Source: JANNHK01 sp031404355 | Lineage (GTDB): Bacteria; Actinomycetota; Acidimicrobiia; IMCC26256; PALSA-610 | Direction: 5' to 3' | Length of the DNA: 20,698 nt | Assembly: GCA_031404355.1 (NCBI GenBank) | Contig: JANNHK010000112.1 | Coordinates: 1-20,698 of the forward strand | In this document: positions 6,585-14,239 of the stretch, piece after piece | Layout of the letters: every line of letters begins with the position of its first letter | Numbering within the stretch: position 1 is the first letter of the stretch | Made by a program: the position numbers and the translations under genes | The notes under the pieces: generated by a model | The model's input: only the letters and a program-made list of their open reading frames with translations | Told to the model about the DNA's origin: nothing | Database searches by the model: none

Positions 6585-7415
6585 TGTCTCGATTCTTGCG
6601 CGCGGAGGCCGCGCGGCGCTTCCCCTCGTGCATGGCCTGCACCCGGGCGACAGGGATGGCGTTGCCCTCATCGACGAGGTTCGCAGCGAGTTGCTGGGGT
6701 GCGGGCATGGTTTCCGCCCACGGGTTGCGATCTCCGAGGAGACCGGGCGCGGTGTGCATCGTGAAGTCGGCGGGCGAGACGCGGTCGAGATCGTCCCAGC
6801 CCACCGGGAACGACACCGGCACACCCGGCCGCGCCCGCGGGCTGTACGCAGCGACGACGGTCGCACCCCAGACGCGGGTCGAGTCGACGAATACCTTGTT
6901 GTCGCGGTCTTCCTTGATGAACGCCGTCGTCGCGATGTCCGGGTCGAGGTTCGCGGTACGCGCGGCGATGGCCCGGGCTGCTGCGGCGACCGCTTCGGGT
7001 GGCACGTCGTCGGCGAGCGGTACGTACACGTGCACGCCTTTCGCGCCGCTGGTCTTGACCGCGCCGGTGAGGTCGGCGTCGGCCAGCGCCTGGCGCACGA
7101 GGTGCGCGGTCCGTACGGCCATCGCGAACGCGTCGTTCTCGGGTGGATCGAGGTCGAGCACGAGGTGCGTCACGTGGTCGGGCCGATCGACACGCGTGAG
7201 AGTTGGGTGGTACTCGACGGCGCGCGGTTCGCGAACCACAGCAACGTGCGCCGGTCGTTGCACAACGCGTAGGACACTTCCCGCTTCGACGTCTCGGCCC
7301 ACACCGTCACGGTCGGCACCCACGACGGCGTGGTCGCGTTGGCTCCGTCGAACAGCGACTGATCGAGATTGGTCAGCGGTACGCCGTCGCGCGTCTCGTC
7401 CGGCTTGCTGCTCAT
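6574..7415 (-). pseudogene. LigD-type DNA polymerase/primase domain gene, internally deleted and frameshifted
   Basis: The start (ATG 7415) encodes GVPLTNLDQSLFDGANAT, the N-terminus of stand-alone LigD polymerase-domain proteins of bacterial non-homologous end joining. It jumps directly (near 7306) to TPSWVPTVTVWAETSKREV, skipping about 50 residues that in relatives include RPLSVIR and PFMQKN. After LLWFAN (about 7227) the frame shifts by one base, and RAVEYHPT through HLVLDLDPPE, KTSGAKGVHVYVP, VFVDSTRV and PGVPVSFPV to the stop at 6574 are read in another frame. The Asp pair in LVLDLDPP (catalytic metal ligands) survives in the second half. One deletion plus one frameshift argue for a decayed gene rather than a single sequencing error. 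No Ku or ligase gene is adjacent. Confidence 0.85.
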
Positions 7416-7453
7416 GGGTGCATCCTGCCAATGCCGTGGGCCCAGGCCAAGGG

Positions 7454-7459
7454 TAGGTT
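7454..7459 (+). promoter_or_regulatory. Candidate -10 element of the VOC gene
   Basis: TAGGTT fits the actinobacterial TAnnnT -10 and ends exactly 6 nt before ATG 7466, the geometry of a leaderless transcript. The same stretch includes AGGGTAGG, which could act as a distant ribosome binding site instead. Confidence 0.35.
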
Positions 7460-7465
7460 TGTGTC

Positions 7466-7876
7466 ATGCCCATCACGAGCGGGTTCAACCACGTCGCGAC
7501 ACTGTCGACCGACCTCGAACGTCACGCCGAGTTCTACAAGCAGGTGTTCGGCGCCGAGGTCACGTTTACGATGGAAGCTGCCGACGACCACCCGCGTATG
7601 TTCATCCTCGACCTCGGTGGCGGCGCGTGCCTCAACGTGTTCGAGGTGACCCAGGAGGAAATCGTCGGCGAGCAACGCAAGCAGGGCGGGCGCGGCGCGA
7701 TCGACCATTTCGCACTGGCGGTCGATTCCCTTGCGACGCTCGAAGCGGTGAAGCAACGGCTGGTCGACGCGGGCGCCGATATCGGTGAGATCCAGCAGCT
7801 CGGCCCGGAGTGGTCGCTGTTCTTCCGCGACGTCGACGGCATGGAGCTCGAGGTCTGCGCGCCCGCCGAAGGCTGA
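7466..7876 (+). CDS. VOC-fold (glyoxalase/dioxygenase superfamily) protein
   Basis: This 136-residue protein has two beta-alpha-beta-beta-beta halves. All four metal-ligand positions of the superfamily are present: His9 (FNHVAT), Glu60 (NVFEV), His81 (IDHFAL) and Glu128 (DGMELEV). A metal-dependent lyase, isomerase or resistance role is therefore possible. It is too short for a ring-cleavage dioxygenase, and the exact reaction is unknown. It is divergent from the broken LigD-type gene (50 bp apart) and converges on the membrane-protein operon with 10 bp between stops, so it is a single-gene unit. Confidence 0.87.
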   Translation: MPITSGFNHVATLSTDLERHAEFYKQVFGAEVTFTMEAADDHPRMFILDLGGGACLNVFEVTQEEIVGEQRKQGGRGAIDHFALAVDSLATLEAVKQRLVDAGADIGEIQQLGPEWSLFFRDVDGMELEVCAPAEG

Positions 7877-7886
7877 CCCCGGCCGT

Positions 7887-8528
7887 CTACCCCACGGAAA
7901 AGCGAATTGGGAACGTAGCGATCCAGACGGCCGTACTGATGAACACGATCCAGCCGACGGCCAGCATGACGGCGCGCAGCCGGTCGGATTCCAGCTTGGT
8001 GCTGATTCCCGCGAAGAACAACGCGACGCTGAACAATACGACCCCGAGGACGTAGTTGGCGCCGCGCTGGATGTTGCGGGTGACCGTCGCGGCCGACACC
8101 GCGGCGTCGGCATCGAGTTGTTCGGCTTCGGCCGTCGCCTCCAGACGATACTCCGGCATCGCGAACGGCGTCGGCGGCGCGTCGGTGTCGGTAAAGGGCT
8201 CCTCCGCGATCCACGCGTCGAACGCGGGCTTAAACTCGTCGCGGAAGCGCTCCACGTAGAAGTCCTGAACCTCGGTGTCGCTGTCGAGGTACGCGTCGAC
8301 CCACTGGATGTACGTCGCCACGTCGACCTGCGTCTGCGCTTCGGCGAGACTCGCGGCCCGGGCCGCCTCGATCCGTATGGCGTTGGTGCGGCTGGCGGCC
8401 TTCGCCTGTTCTCCGTTCCAGCGCGTCGCCTGATAGCTGCTCCACGCGATCGCGACTGCTGCGATCGCGAGCAGGATCGTCGATGCGATCTCGACGCGCC
8501 GCCGGCCGGACGTTGCGACCTCGGTCAC
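7887..8528 (-). CDS. Three-TM membrane protein, partner of the DUF4239 gene
   Basis: The 213-residue product (GTG start) has transmembrane segments at about 13-31, 157-175 and 184-205. Between the first and second lies a 125-residue hydrophilic, Ala/Glu-rich helical region with several aromatic residues (WVDAYLD, FYVERFRDEF). No catalytic motif is visible. The layout recalls DUF4337-type membrane proteins, but I do not claim membership. It starts 4 nt after the stop of the upstream DUF4239 gene, so the two are co-transcribed and probably work together in the membrane. Confidence 0.8.
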   Translation of the reverse strand: MTEVATSGRRRVEIASTILLAIAAVAIAWSSYQATRWNGEQAKAASRTNAIRIEAARAASLAEAQTQVDVATYIQWVDAYLDSDTEVQDFYVERFRDEFKPAFDAWIAEEPFTDTDAPPTPFAMPEYRLEATAEAEQLDADAAVSAATVTRNIQRGANYVLGVVLFSVALFFAGISTKLESDRLRAVMLAVGWIVFISTAVWIATFPIRFSVG

Positions 8529-8532
8529 GAGA

Positions 8533-9357
8533 TCAACTCGCGAAGCCGCGATCGTCGCAGGGCAAGGGTGCGTCGTTGCCGACCACAGCGAGCTGTTGAT
8601 CGATGATGTCGAGCGTGCGCTCCATAGCGACGGGTTTCAGGCCGCCGAAGCCATCGCGGAACGGATCGTCGAGGAACTGGAGTAAGAGCAGCATCATGGT
8701 GATCACCGCGGCGACCGAACCCATGAGCATCGCTTGGACGAGCTTGCCTTCGCCGCTGTCGGCGAAGAAGAGCATGTACGCGAAGATGATCGCCGAGATG
8801 GCGAAGAGCACCAGCCACAGTGGTCCCGGGATGACGCCGACGGCGCCGTGGATGCGATCGGTCCGGGCTGCCTCGCGAGCAGAAGTCTGGTCGAGCCACT
8901 TCCCGTAGGCCGCCTCCTGGCTGGCCGTCTCGGGTTCGATGGTCTGGAAGGTGAGGAACATCGCCGCACCCCAGGGGTTGATCGCGTCGCCGAGCTTGCC
9001 GCTCTGCATGAGTTCCCACTGCGGGCCCGCGACCGATCGGCCATAGCAAATCAGCTCGCCGGTGAGCTCCTCGGCGACGGGCGCGGGAAAGAACTGCGCC
9101 GTCTCGACCTGCTGGGCGAGGACCAATGCCTCGGCCTCGGCGCCCGCCCGCGCGGTGTCGTAGCTGGTGAAGGCGAGGAAGACGATGAACCCGAGGAGGA
9201 CGGAAAAGCCAGTGGCGAGGACACCGAAGACGCCCGAAGCCCGGTCGCCGTCGTTGAAGTAGCTGCCGTCGGGCGCGGTCCTGCGCACGAACAACATGAC
9301 CGCGATCGCGGCGCCGGTGACGACGAGGACGATGCCGGCGGCGAGGAAAACGTTCAC
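8533..9357 (-). CDS. DUF4239 bestrophin-like membrane protein
   Basis: This 274-residue protein (GTG start, GTG-AAC-GTT) has the DUF4239 signature: a first TM at about 3-24, then GVFGVLATGFSVLLGFIVFLAF (TM2, 43-64), followed by the conserved ARAGAEAEALVLAQQVETAQF helix and CYGRSV. Two further TMs lie at about 178-198 and 207-227. The family is distantly related to bestrophin anion channels, and its bacterial function is poorly known. It is the first gene of a two-gene operon and is divergent from the SRPBCC-P450 unit across 92 bp, in which I see no convincing promoter hexamers. Confidence 0.85.
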   Translation of the reverse strand: MNVFLAAGIVLVVTGAAIAVMLFVRRTAPDGSYFNDGDRASGVFGVLATGFSVLLGFIVFLAFTSYDTARAGAEAEALVLAQQVETAQFFPAPVAEELTGELICYGRSVAGPQWELMQSGKLGDAINPWGAAMFLTFQTIEPETASQEAAYGKWLDQTSAREAARTDRIHGAVGVIPGPLWLVLFAISAIIFAYMLFFADSGEGKLVQAMLMGSVAAVITMMLLLLQFLDDPFRDGFGGLKPVAMERTLDIIDQQLAVVGNDAPLPCDDRGFAS

Positions 9358-9449
9358 AACTCGGCACCGCTGGTCGGCATCGTGCCAAACGTAGTCGCTG
9401 CGGTAGCTGCATTCGACGGACCCGGCGGTCGGGTGGCAGAGTCGCTCGA

Positions 9450-9929
9450 ATGGCGACGCAAGGGGACAAGCAGGTGACGGTGACCCGCGACATCGCCGCG
9501 TCGCCGGAGCAGTTGTGGTCGATGGTGAGCGACGTCACGCGCATGGGGGAGTGGTCGCCGGAGAACGTCGGCGGCGAGTGGTTGGGCGACGCGACCGCGC
9601 CCACGGTGGGAGCGAAGTTCCGCGGTTCCAATGAACGCGGCAAGAAGAAGTGGAAGACCGAGGCGACGGTCATTGAGGCCGACGCGGGCCGCGCGTTCGC
9701 GTTCGCGGTCAGCGCCGGGCCGGTCAAGGTCGCCGAGTGGCGGTACACGTTCGAGCCGAGCGCGACCGGCTGCCACGTCACCGAGACGTGGACCGACAAG
9801 CGGGGCGCGATCCCGAAGGTGCTCGGTAAGTTCGTCTCCGGTGTCGGCGACCGTGCCACCCACAACCGGGCCGGCATGGAAGAAACCCTCGACCGCCTCG
9901 CCGCGGTCGCCGAGGCGAAGCCCGCGTAG
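9450..9929 (+). CDS. SRPBCC (START/polyketide-cyclase-like) family protein
   Basis: The 159-residue protein matches the helix-grip SRPBCC pattern: an N-terminal strand VTVTRDIAASPEQLWSMVSDVTRMGEWSPE, a central sheet with GAKFRGSN and TEATVIEADAGRAFAF, then CHVTETW and a long C-terminal helix. These proteins bind hydrophobic ligands in a cavity. It ends 2 nt before the start of a cytochrome P450, so the two are co-translated and may share a substrate. No Shine-Dalgarno sequence is obvious before ATG 9450. Confidence 0.87.
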   Translation: MATQGDKQVTVTRDIAASPEQLWSMVSDVTRMGEWSPENVGGEWLGDATAPTVGAKFRGSNERGKKKWKTEATVIEADAGRAFAFAVSAGPVKVAEWRYTFEPSATGCHVTETWTDKRGAIPKVLGKFVSGVGDRATHNRAGMEETLDRLAAVAEAKPA

Positions 9930-9931
9930 CA

Positions 9932-11107
9932 ATGGCTGCACCCGACCTGCTCTCACCGTCGTTCTACGCCGACATCGACGCCATGCATGCCGCGTTCCGG
10001 TCGATGCGGGCGGCCGGTCCCGTGTGGCGCGACGAGGCGAATGATCTGTGGGCCGTCGTGCGGCACGCGCCGCTGATGGATGTCGAGCGTCGCGCCGACG
10101 TTTTCTCGAGTTCCGGTTGCTACCGCTCGCTCGTCGCACCCCAAGAAGAAGACATGATCGCCAAGGACGACCCCGCCCACCACGACCAGCGCGCCCTCGT
10201 CGCGCGCCGGTTCACGCCGAAGGCGGTGCAGCGGTTCGCACCGCTGATCTCCACCGTGGTCGACGAACTCATCGACGGGTTCGTCGAGCGGGGCGAGATG
10301 GAGGTCGTCGACGACCTCGCCGCGCCGTTCCCCGCGCGTCTGACCGCGCACCTTCTCGGCTTCGGCGACGAGCACTCCGAGTCGGTGCGGTCGTGGTCGG
10401 AGCGGCTCATGCGTATCGACGGCATGATGGAAGACGAGGCCGTCATGATGGGCGTGATGTCGGCGATCATCGAGTTCAGCGGGGTAGCGCTGCCGATGGT
10501 GGAAGAACGCAAGGCGGCCCCGGCCGACGACCTGTTCTCGGTGTGGGCCGGCGCCGAACTCGACGGCTGCCCGATGGAGCAGTCGGTCGTGGTGCAAGAG
10601 ACGGGCCTGTTCATCTCGGGCGGCGCGGAGACGACGCGCACCGTCATCGCGCGCGGGCTGCTCGAACTCACGCGCCATCCCGATCAGTGGGAGGCGATGG
10701 CGGCTGACCCGAGCCTCGTCCCGGGCGCGGTCGAGGAACTCATCCGTTGGGTGACACCGCTCAACAACTTCTTCCGCACGGCGACGCGCGCGTCGACGAT
10801 TGCCGACACGAAGGTGGCAGAGGGCGATCGCGTGATCCTGCTCTACCCGTCGGCCAATCGCGACGAGGCCGTGTTCGACGCCCCGTACACGTTCGACATC
10901 CGGCGTAACCCGAACGCGCACTGCTCGTTCGGTTTTGGCACGCACGTGTGCCTCGGTGCGTCGCTCGCACGGCTCGAACTGCGCACGCTGCTCACCCAAT
11001 TGACCCGGCGCATCACGAACCTGCACGTGCTGAGCGAGCCCGACATCGAACCGAACATCTTCGTCGGCGCGGTTCGCTCGTTGCGGTTGGGCTTCGACCG
11101 CCGCTAG
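9932..11107 (+). CDS. Cytochrome P450
   Basis: This 391-residue soluble bacterial P450 has the I-helix oxygen-activation motif GGAETT (230-235), the ExxR pair Glu269/Arg272, and the heme loop FxxGxxxCxG at 333-342 with the ligand Cys340. The N-terminal KDDPAHHDQRALVARRFTP segment is the C-helix region seen in many actinobacterial hydroxylases. It would hydroxylate a hydrophobic substrate, with electrons from a ferredoxin and reductase that are not encoded nearby. It lies 2 nt after the SRPBCC gene and 3 nt before the phosphotransferase-like gene, so it is the middle gene of a tight operon. The P450 family number cannot be set by eye. Confidence 0.95.
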   Translation: MAAPDLLSPSFYADIDAMHAAFRSMRAAGPVWRDEANDLWAVVRHAPLMDVERRADVFSSSGCYRSLVAPQEEDMIAKDDPAHHDQRALVARRFTPKAVQRFAPLISTVVDELIDGFVERGEMEVVDDLAAPFPARLTAHLLGFGDEHSESVRSWSERLMRIDGMMEDEAVMMGVMSAIIEFSGVALPMVEERKAAPADDLFSVWAGAELDGCPMEQSVVVQETGLFISGGAETTRTVIARGLLELTRHPDQWEAMAADPSLVPGAVEELIRWVTPLNNFFRTATRASTIADTKVAEGDRVILLYPSANRDEAVFDAPYTFDIRRNPNAHCSFGFGTHVCLGASLARLELRTLLTQLTRRITNLHVLSEPDIEPNIFVGAVRSLRLGFDRR

Positions 11108-11110
11108 CGC

Positions 11111-12007
11111 ATGGCCAAGATCACACCCGAGCTCGTGCAGCGTCTCCTTGCCGCGCAGTTCCCGCAGTGGGCCGATCTTCCGGTGACGCGCGTTGCGCAT
11201 GGCGGCTGGGACAACCGCACCTTTCACCTCGGGACCGAGATGTCGGTGCGGCTGCCGAGTCACGAGGCGTACTCGGCGCAGGTCGAGAAGGAACAGCGCT
11301 GGCTGCCGGTTCTTGCCGGCCACGTGCCGCTCCCAATTCCGCAACCACTCGCGTTGGGCGCTCCCACGGACGAGTTTCCGCGCCCGTGGTCGATCTACCG
11401 CTGGCTCCCGGGTGAGCCTGCGAAGGCGGACCGAATCACCGACCTCGATCGGTTTGCCACTGATCTCGCGGCGTTCCTGCGCGCGCTGTATCGAGCGGAT
11501 TGCACCGACGGTCCCGCGGCCGGCGCGCACAGTCACGGTCGTGGCGGTCCCGTGACGCAATGGGACGAGCAGACGCGTGGCGCGATTGCCGCGCTCGTCG
11601 GCGAGATCGACACGAATGCAGCACTTGCTGCCTGGGAGACCGCGCTCGACGCGACGTTCGACGGCAAACCGGTCTGGGTTCACGGTGATGTCGTCTCCAC
11701 CAATCTCCTTGTGACCGGCGGCGAACTGTCCGCCGTCATCGACTTCGGGTGTTCCGCGGTGGGCGACCCGGCGTGCGACGTGCCGATCGCGTGGACACTG
11801 TTCCACGGTGAGAGCCGCCGCGTGTTCCGCGATGCGCTCGCCGTTGACGACGCGACCTGGGAGCGGGGCCGCGGTTGGGCGCTCTGGAAGGCGCTGATCG
11901 AGATGTATCGCGAGCGCGCCTACGAAACCCGCGGGCGCGCGGGCTGGGAGCGCATGGGCTGGCGCACCGACGCGAAGGAACTGGTCGAAGACCTGCTCGA
12001 GCACTAG
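11111..12007 (+). CDS. Aminoglycoside-phosphotransferase-family kinase
   Basis: The 298-residue protein has the APH/choline-kinase fold: an N-lobe with GGWDNRTFHLG and a strand MSVRLPS in which the usual nucleotide-binding Lys is Arg, a hinge WSIYRWLPGE, then the catalytic loop HGDVVSTNLL (Asp193, Asn198) and the metal-binding DFG (211-213) followed by GDPACD. The family phosphorylates small molecules. Resistance is only one of its roles, and placement directly behind a P450 suggests phosphorylation of a metabolite. It follows the P450 stop by 3 nt. The substrate is not evident. Confidence 0.9.
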   Translation: MAKITPELVQRLLAAQFPQWADLPVTRVAHGGWDNRTFHLGTEMSVRLPSHEAYSAQVEKEQRWLPVLAGHVPLPIPQPLALGAPTDEFPRPWSIYRWLPGEPAKADRITDLDRFATDLAAFLRALYRADCTDGPAAGAHSHGRGGPVTQWDEQTRGAIAALVGEIDTNAALAAWETALDATFDGKPVWVHGDVVSTNLLVTGGELSAVIDFGCSAVGDPACDVPIAWTLFHGESRRVFRDALAVDDATWERGRGWALWKALIEMYRERAYETRGRAGWERMGWRTDAKELVEDLLEH

Positions 12008-12027
12008 TTCGAACCGCGTGCGAGTCC

Positions 12028-12057
12028 TTGCCAGCCTTGTTGTCGCGCGGCCATAAT
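12028..12057 (+). promoter_or_regulatory. Candidate promoter of the MBL-fold gene
   Basis: TTGCCA (12028-12033) and CATAAT (12052-12057) are separated by 18 nt. The transcript would start near 12064 with a leader of about 40 nt that contains a perfect 12-bp palindrome, CTTCGGCCGAAG (12064-12075). Confidence 0.45.
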
Positions 12058-12091
12058 CCCTGGCTTCGGCCGAAGGCATCGGCCACGAATG

Positions 12092-12097
12092 TGGGGG
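12092..12097 (+). promoter_or_regulatory. Ribosome binding site deciding the MBL-fold start
   Basis: The GGGGGA run lies 6 nt before ATG 12104. An in-frame ATG at 12089 would put this purine run inside the coding sequence and has no Shine-Dalgarno of its own, so 12104 is preferred. Confidence 0.6.
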
Positions 12098-12103
12098 ACC
12101 GGG

Positions 12104-12940
12104 ATGACGTTCACGCCGATCGCACCGACCATGTACGTGCCGCCGACGCAGGTCGCGAAGGACACGTTCGTCATCCATCAGGTGCAGCCCGCGCTCGGCC
12201 AGCCGTTGTTCGTGTACATCAACTCGATGGTCATCCTCGGCAAGGAGCCGGTGATCGTCGATACCGGCACTCCCGCGAACCGGGAACGGTGGCTGAAGGA
12301 CGTGTTCGCACTGGTCGAACCAAACGACGTCCGGTGGATCTTCCTGTCGCACGACGACGTCGACCACACCGGTAACCTCGACCAAGCCATGGAGGCCTGT
12401 CCGAACGCGAAGCTCGTCTGCAACTGGGCGATGGTCGAACGGCACACGAACTGCTTCGAGTTCCCCCTCGAACGGTGCCAGTGGGTCATGCACGAAGAGT
12501 CGTTCGACGTCGGCGACCGGACCCTCCACGCGCTGCGGCCACCCGTCTACGACTCGCCGACGACCCGTGGCCTGTTCGACCCGACGACGGGCGTGTACTG
12601 GGCGGTCGACACGTTCGCGACACCGCTTCCCGATCCGAAGATGGGCATCGCCGACCTCGACCAGGAGTTCTGGGAGTTCGGCCTCGCTCTCTTCGCGCTC
12701 GGTGCGGTCAGTCCGTGGCTGTCGATGCTCGACACCGAGAAGTACGGCCGCTACGTCGACATCACGCAGAACCTCGACATCACCACCATCGCCGGGTGTC
12801 ACACGCCGGTGATCGAAGGCGAGTACATCGACAAGGCGTTCACCCGTATCCGGCAGTTGCCGAGCATCGACCCGCCGCCGATGCCCGACCAGTCCGTGCT
12901 CGACCAGATCGTCGCCGCGACGTCGCAACCGCCGACTTGA
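12104..12940 (+). CDS. Metallo-beta-lactamase-fold protein with flavodiiron-like metal motif
   Basis: This 278-residue protein keeps the MBL fold landmarks: IVDTGTP (51-57), the metal motif HDDVDH (83-88), Asp169 in WAVDTFATP and His233 in AGCHTP. The motif is H-x-D-x-D-H rather than HxHxDH, closer to the HxExDH of flavodiiron proteins, with Asp85 in place of Glu. The His that sits in the PxxHxP segment of flavodiiron proteins appears to be replaced (PPVYDSP at 146-152). No flavodoxin or rubredoxin domain is attached. A diiron oxidoreductase or a modified hydrolase are both possible. It is a single gene with its own promoter and ribosome binding site, converging on the cyclase gene. Confidence 0.85.
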   Translation: MTFTPIAPTMYVPPTQVAKDTFVIHQVQPALGQPLFVYINSMVILGKEPVIVDTGTPANRERWLKDVFALVEPNDVRWIFLSHDDVDHTGNLDQAMEACPNAKLVCNWAMVERHTNCFEFPLERCQWVMHEESFDVGDRTLHALRPPVYDSPTTRGLFDPTTGVYWAVDTFATPLPDPKMGIADLDQEFWEFGLALFALGAVSPWLSMLDTEKYGRYVDITQNLDITTIAGCHTPVIEGEYIDKAFTRIRQLPSIDPPPMPDQSVLDQIVAATSQPPT

Positions 12941-12967
12941 ACGGCGAAGTGCCACGGGCCAGGTCGG

Positions 12968-14146
12968 TCAGATCGCGGTGACCGAGATCGAGCCCGCGTC
13001 GCGTACTGCCTTGTCGCTCGATCCGTCGAGCTTGCCGATCGTTGTGTAGCTCAGTCCGTCGGGGTCGACACCGAGGTCGGCGGCGTCGCCGGGCTCGAGC
13101 CGTTCCAGGAGAAGTTTCGAGGCGAATGCGACGCCCCCCGTCGCCGCGCTTTCGATGCGCGCCGCTTCGTTCATCTCGTCGCCGAGCGCGGTGACTTCGA
13201 GCCGGCCGCCCGTCGCGACCTGACCGACCATGAGCGTCGCGCCCCAGTGGATCCCGACGTTCACACGGACATCGACCGCGTCGGGACCCAGCTGTGACGC
13301 ACCGTCGCGGATCGCCCGGGCCGCTCGCACCGCGGCCGATGCCGCCTCCGACTCCGAGTTCCCGAGCTGTTCGACGAGGAACAGCGCAGACGCACCGTCG
13401 CCCGCGTGCTTGCCGACGATCCCACCTTGCTTGATGACCTGCGAGTCGATGAGGTCGGTGAGGTTTCCGACCAGTTCGAAGTAGCCGCGCGACGACAGCT
13501 GCCTCGACAGCTCCCCGGACGCTTCGAGGTCGGCGAACAGGATGCTCGCGGGTCGCCGCGCCGGGATCATCACGGCATCCATCCGTTCGTGCATCGCGCG
13601 GTCCCCGCGCGCCAATCGCGCGAGGAGGCTGTCGGGGGCGTCGGGTGTCGCGAGACGAAGCACGCCGATGAAGGCGCCCGCGTCGTCGTTGATGCGCATG
13701 TCGAGGAACGTGATGTCACCCAACCACGAGGTGCGCAGTCCGGTGTCTTCGGGGAACGAGTGGGTCGAGGACCAGGCCCGGATCGCGTCTCCCGGCTCGA
13801 CGCGGGCGGCAGCCTTGGCGAGTGGACCGAAGACCGCGTCGAACGCGTCGTCGTCGGGGCCGAGGCTCCTGCGCATGATCGGCACGTTGAGCTTCCACCA
13901 GTCGCGGCTGCTGATGTCGGTGGTCGCCCAGTAGTCGCCGTCCTCGAGTTGGCGGCGCGGGAGGCCCTTGCCGTAGAAGCGGCCGACCTCGGAAGGATCC
14001 ACGCCGATGATGCGTGCCTCCTCGCTCGAAATGAACACGACGCGCCACTGTGCATCGAGAATTTCGCCCGAGATCGCAGCCGTCTCGAATGCTTCGGCGA
14101 GCGTCCGTAGCTCGGGATGCTCGGGAAGCGGCGGACCGGCGGACAT
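12968..14146 (-). CDS. Class III adenylate/guanylate cyclase with N-terminal PAS-like domain
   Basis: Of 392 residues, the last 190 form a class III cyclase domain: metal-binding Asp206 in FADLE, substrate-contacting Lys246, second metal Asp250 in KHAGDG, then Asp323, Asn326 and Arg330 in GDEMNEAARIE. All catalytic positions needed for a homodimeric nucleotide cyclase are present, and Asp323 favours ATP. Residues 1-195 look like a PAS-type sensor (DAQWRVVFISSEEARIIGV near 31-49), without a membrane segment. ATG 14146 was chosen because a TAACGT -10 lies 7 nt upstream and the longer frame is antisense to the next gene. It is a stand-alone unit divergent from the isochorismatase-fold gene. The signal it senses is unknown. 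Confidence 0.9.
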   Translation of the reverse strand: MSAGPPLPEHPELRTLAEAFETAAISGEILDAQWRVVFISSEEARIIGVDPSEVGRFYGKGLPRRQLEDGDYWATTDISSRDWWKLNVPIMRRSLGPDDDAFDAVFGPLAKAAARVEPGDAIRAWSSTHSFPEDTGLRTSWLGDITFLDMRINDDAGAFIGVLRLATPDAPDSLLARLARGDRAMHERMDAVMIPARRPASILFADLEASGELSRQLSSRGYFELVGNLTDLIDSQVIKQGGIVGKHAGDGASALFLVEQLGNSESEAASAAVRAARAIRDGASQLGPDAVDVRVNVGIHWGATLMVGQVATGGRLEVTALGDEMNEAARIESAATGGVAFASKLLLERLEPGDAADLGVDPDGLSYTTIGKLDGSSDKAVRDAGSISVTAI

Positions 14147-14153
14147 GGTCACC

Positions 14154-14159
14154 ACGTTA
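14154..14159 (-). promoter_or_regulatory. Candidate -10 element of the cyclase gene
   Basis: TAACGT on the minus strand ends 7 nt before ATG 14146, so transcription would begin at or beside the start codon. It shares a 93-bp intergenic region with an opposite leaderless-type promoter at 14228. Confidence 0.35.
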
Positions 14160-14227
14160 TGGGCTCGATGCGGTCGGCGGGCCGGGAGGAGGTCGTGTCG
14201 GCCCGGAAGGTGACCCGGAGCCGCGCG

Positions 14228-14233
14228 TACAGT
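14228..14233 (+). promoter_or_regulatory. Candidate -10 element of the isochorismatase-fold gene
   Basis: TACAGT ends exactly 6 nt before ATG 14240 and no Shine-Dalgarno is present. This is the geometry of a leaderless mRNA. No clear -35 is seen. Confidence 0.4.
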
Positions 14234-14239
14234 CGGGTC

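Noticed and set aside
11111..12007. Calling the APH-family protein an antibiotic resistance gene
   Set aside because: The fold is used for many small-molecule kinases, the N-lobe Lys is Arg, and the operon context is metabolic. Nothing in the sequence shows resistance.
9953..12955. A 1000-codon minus-strand open frame across the P450, kinase-like and MBL-fold genes
   Set aside because: Its translation is Arg/His/Val-rich with no recognisable domain, and it lies opposite three genes with clear catalytic motifs. It is a by-product of high third-position GC.
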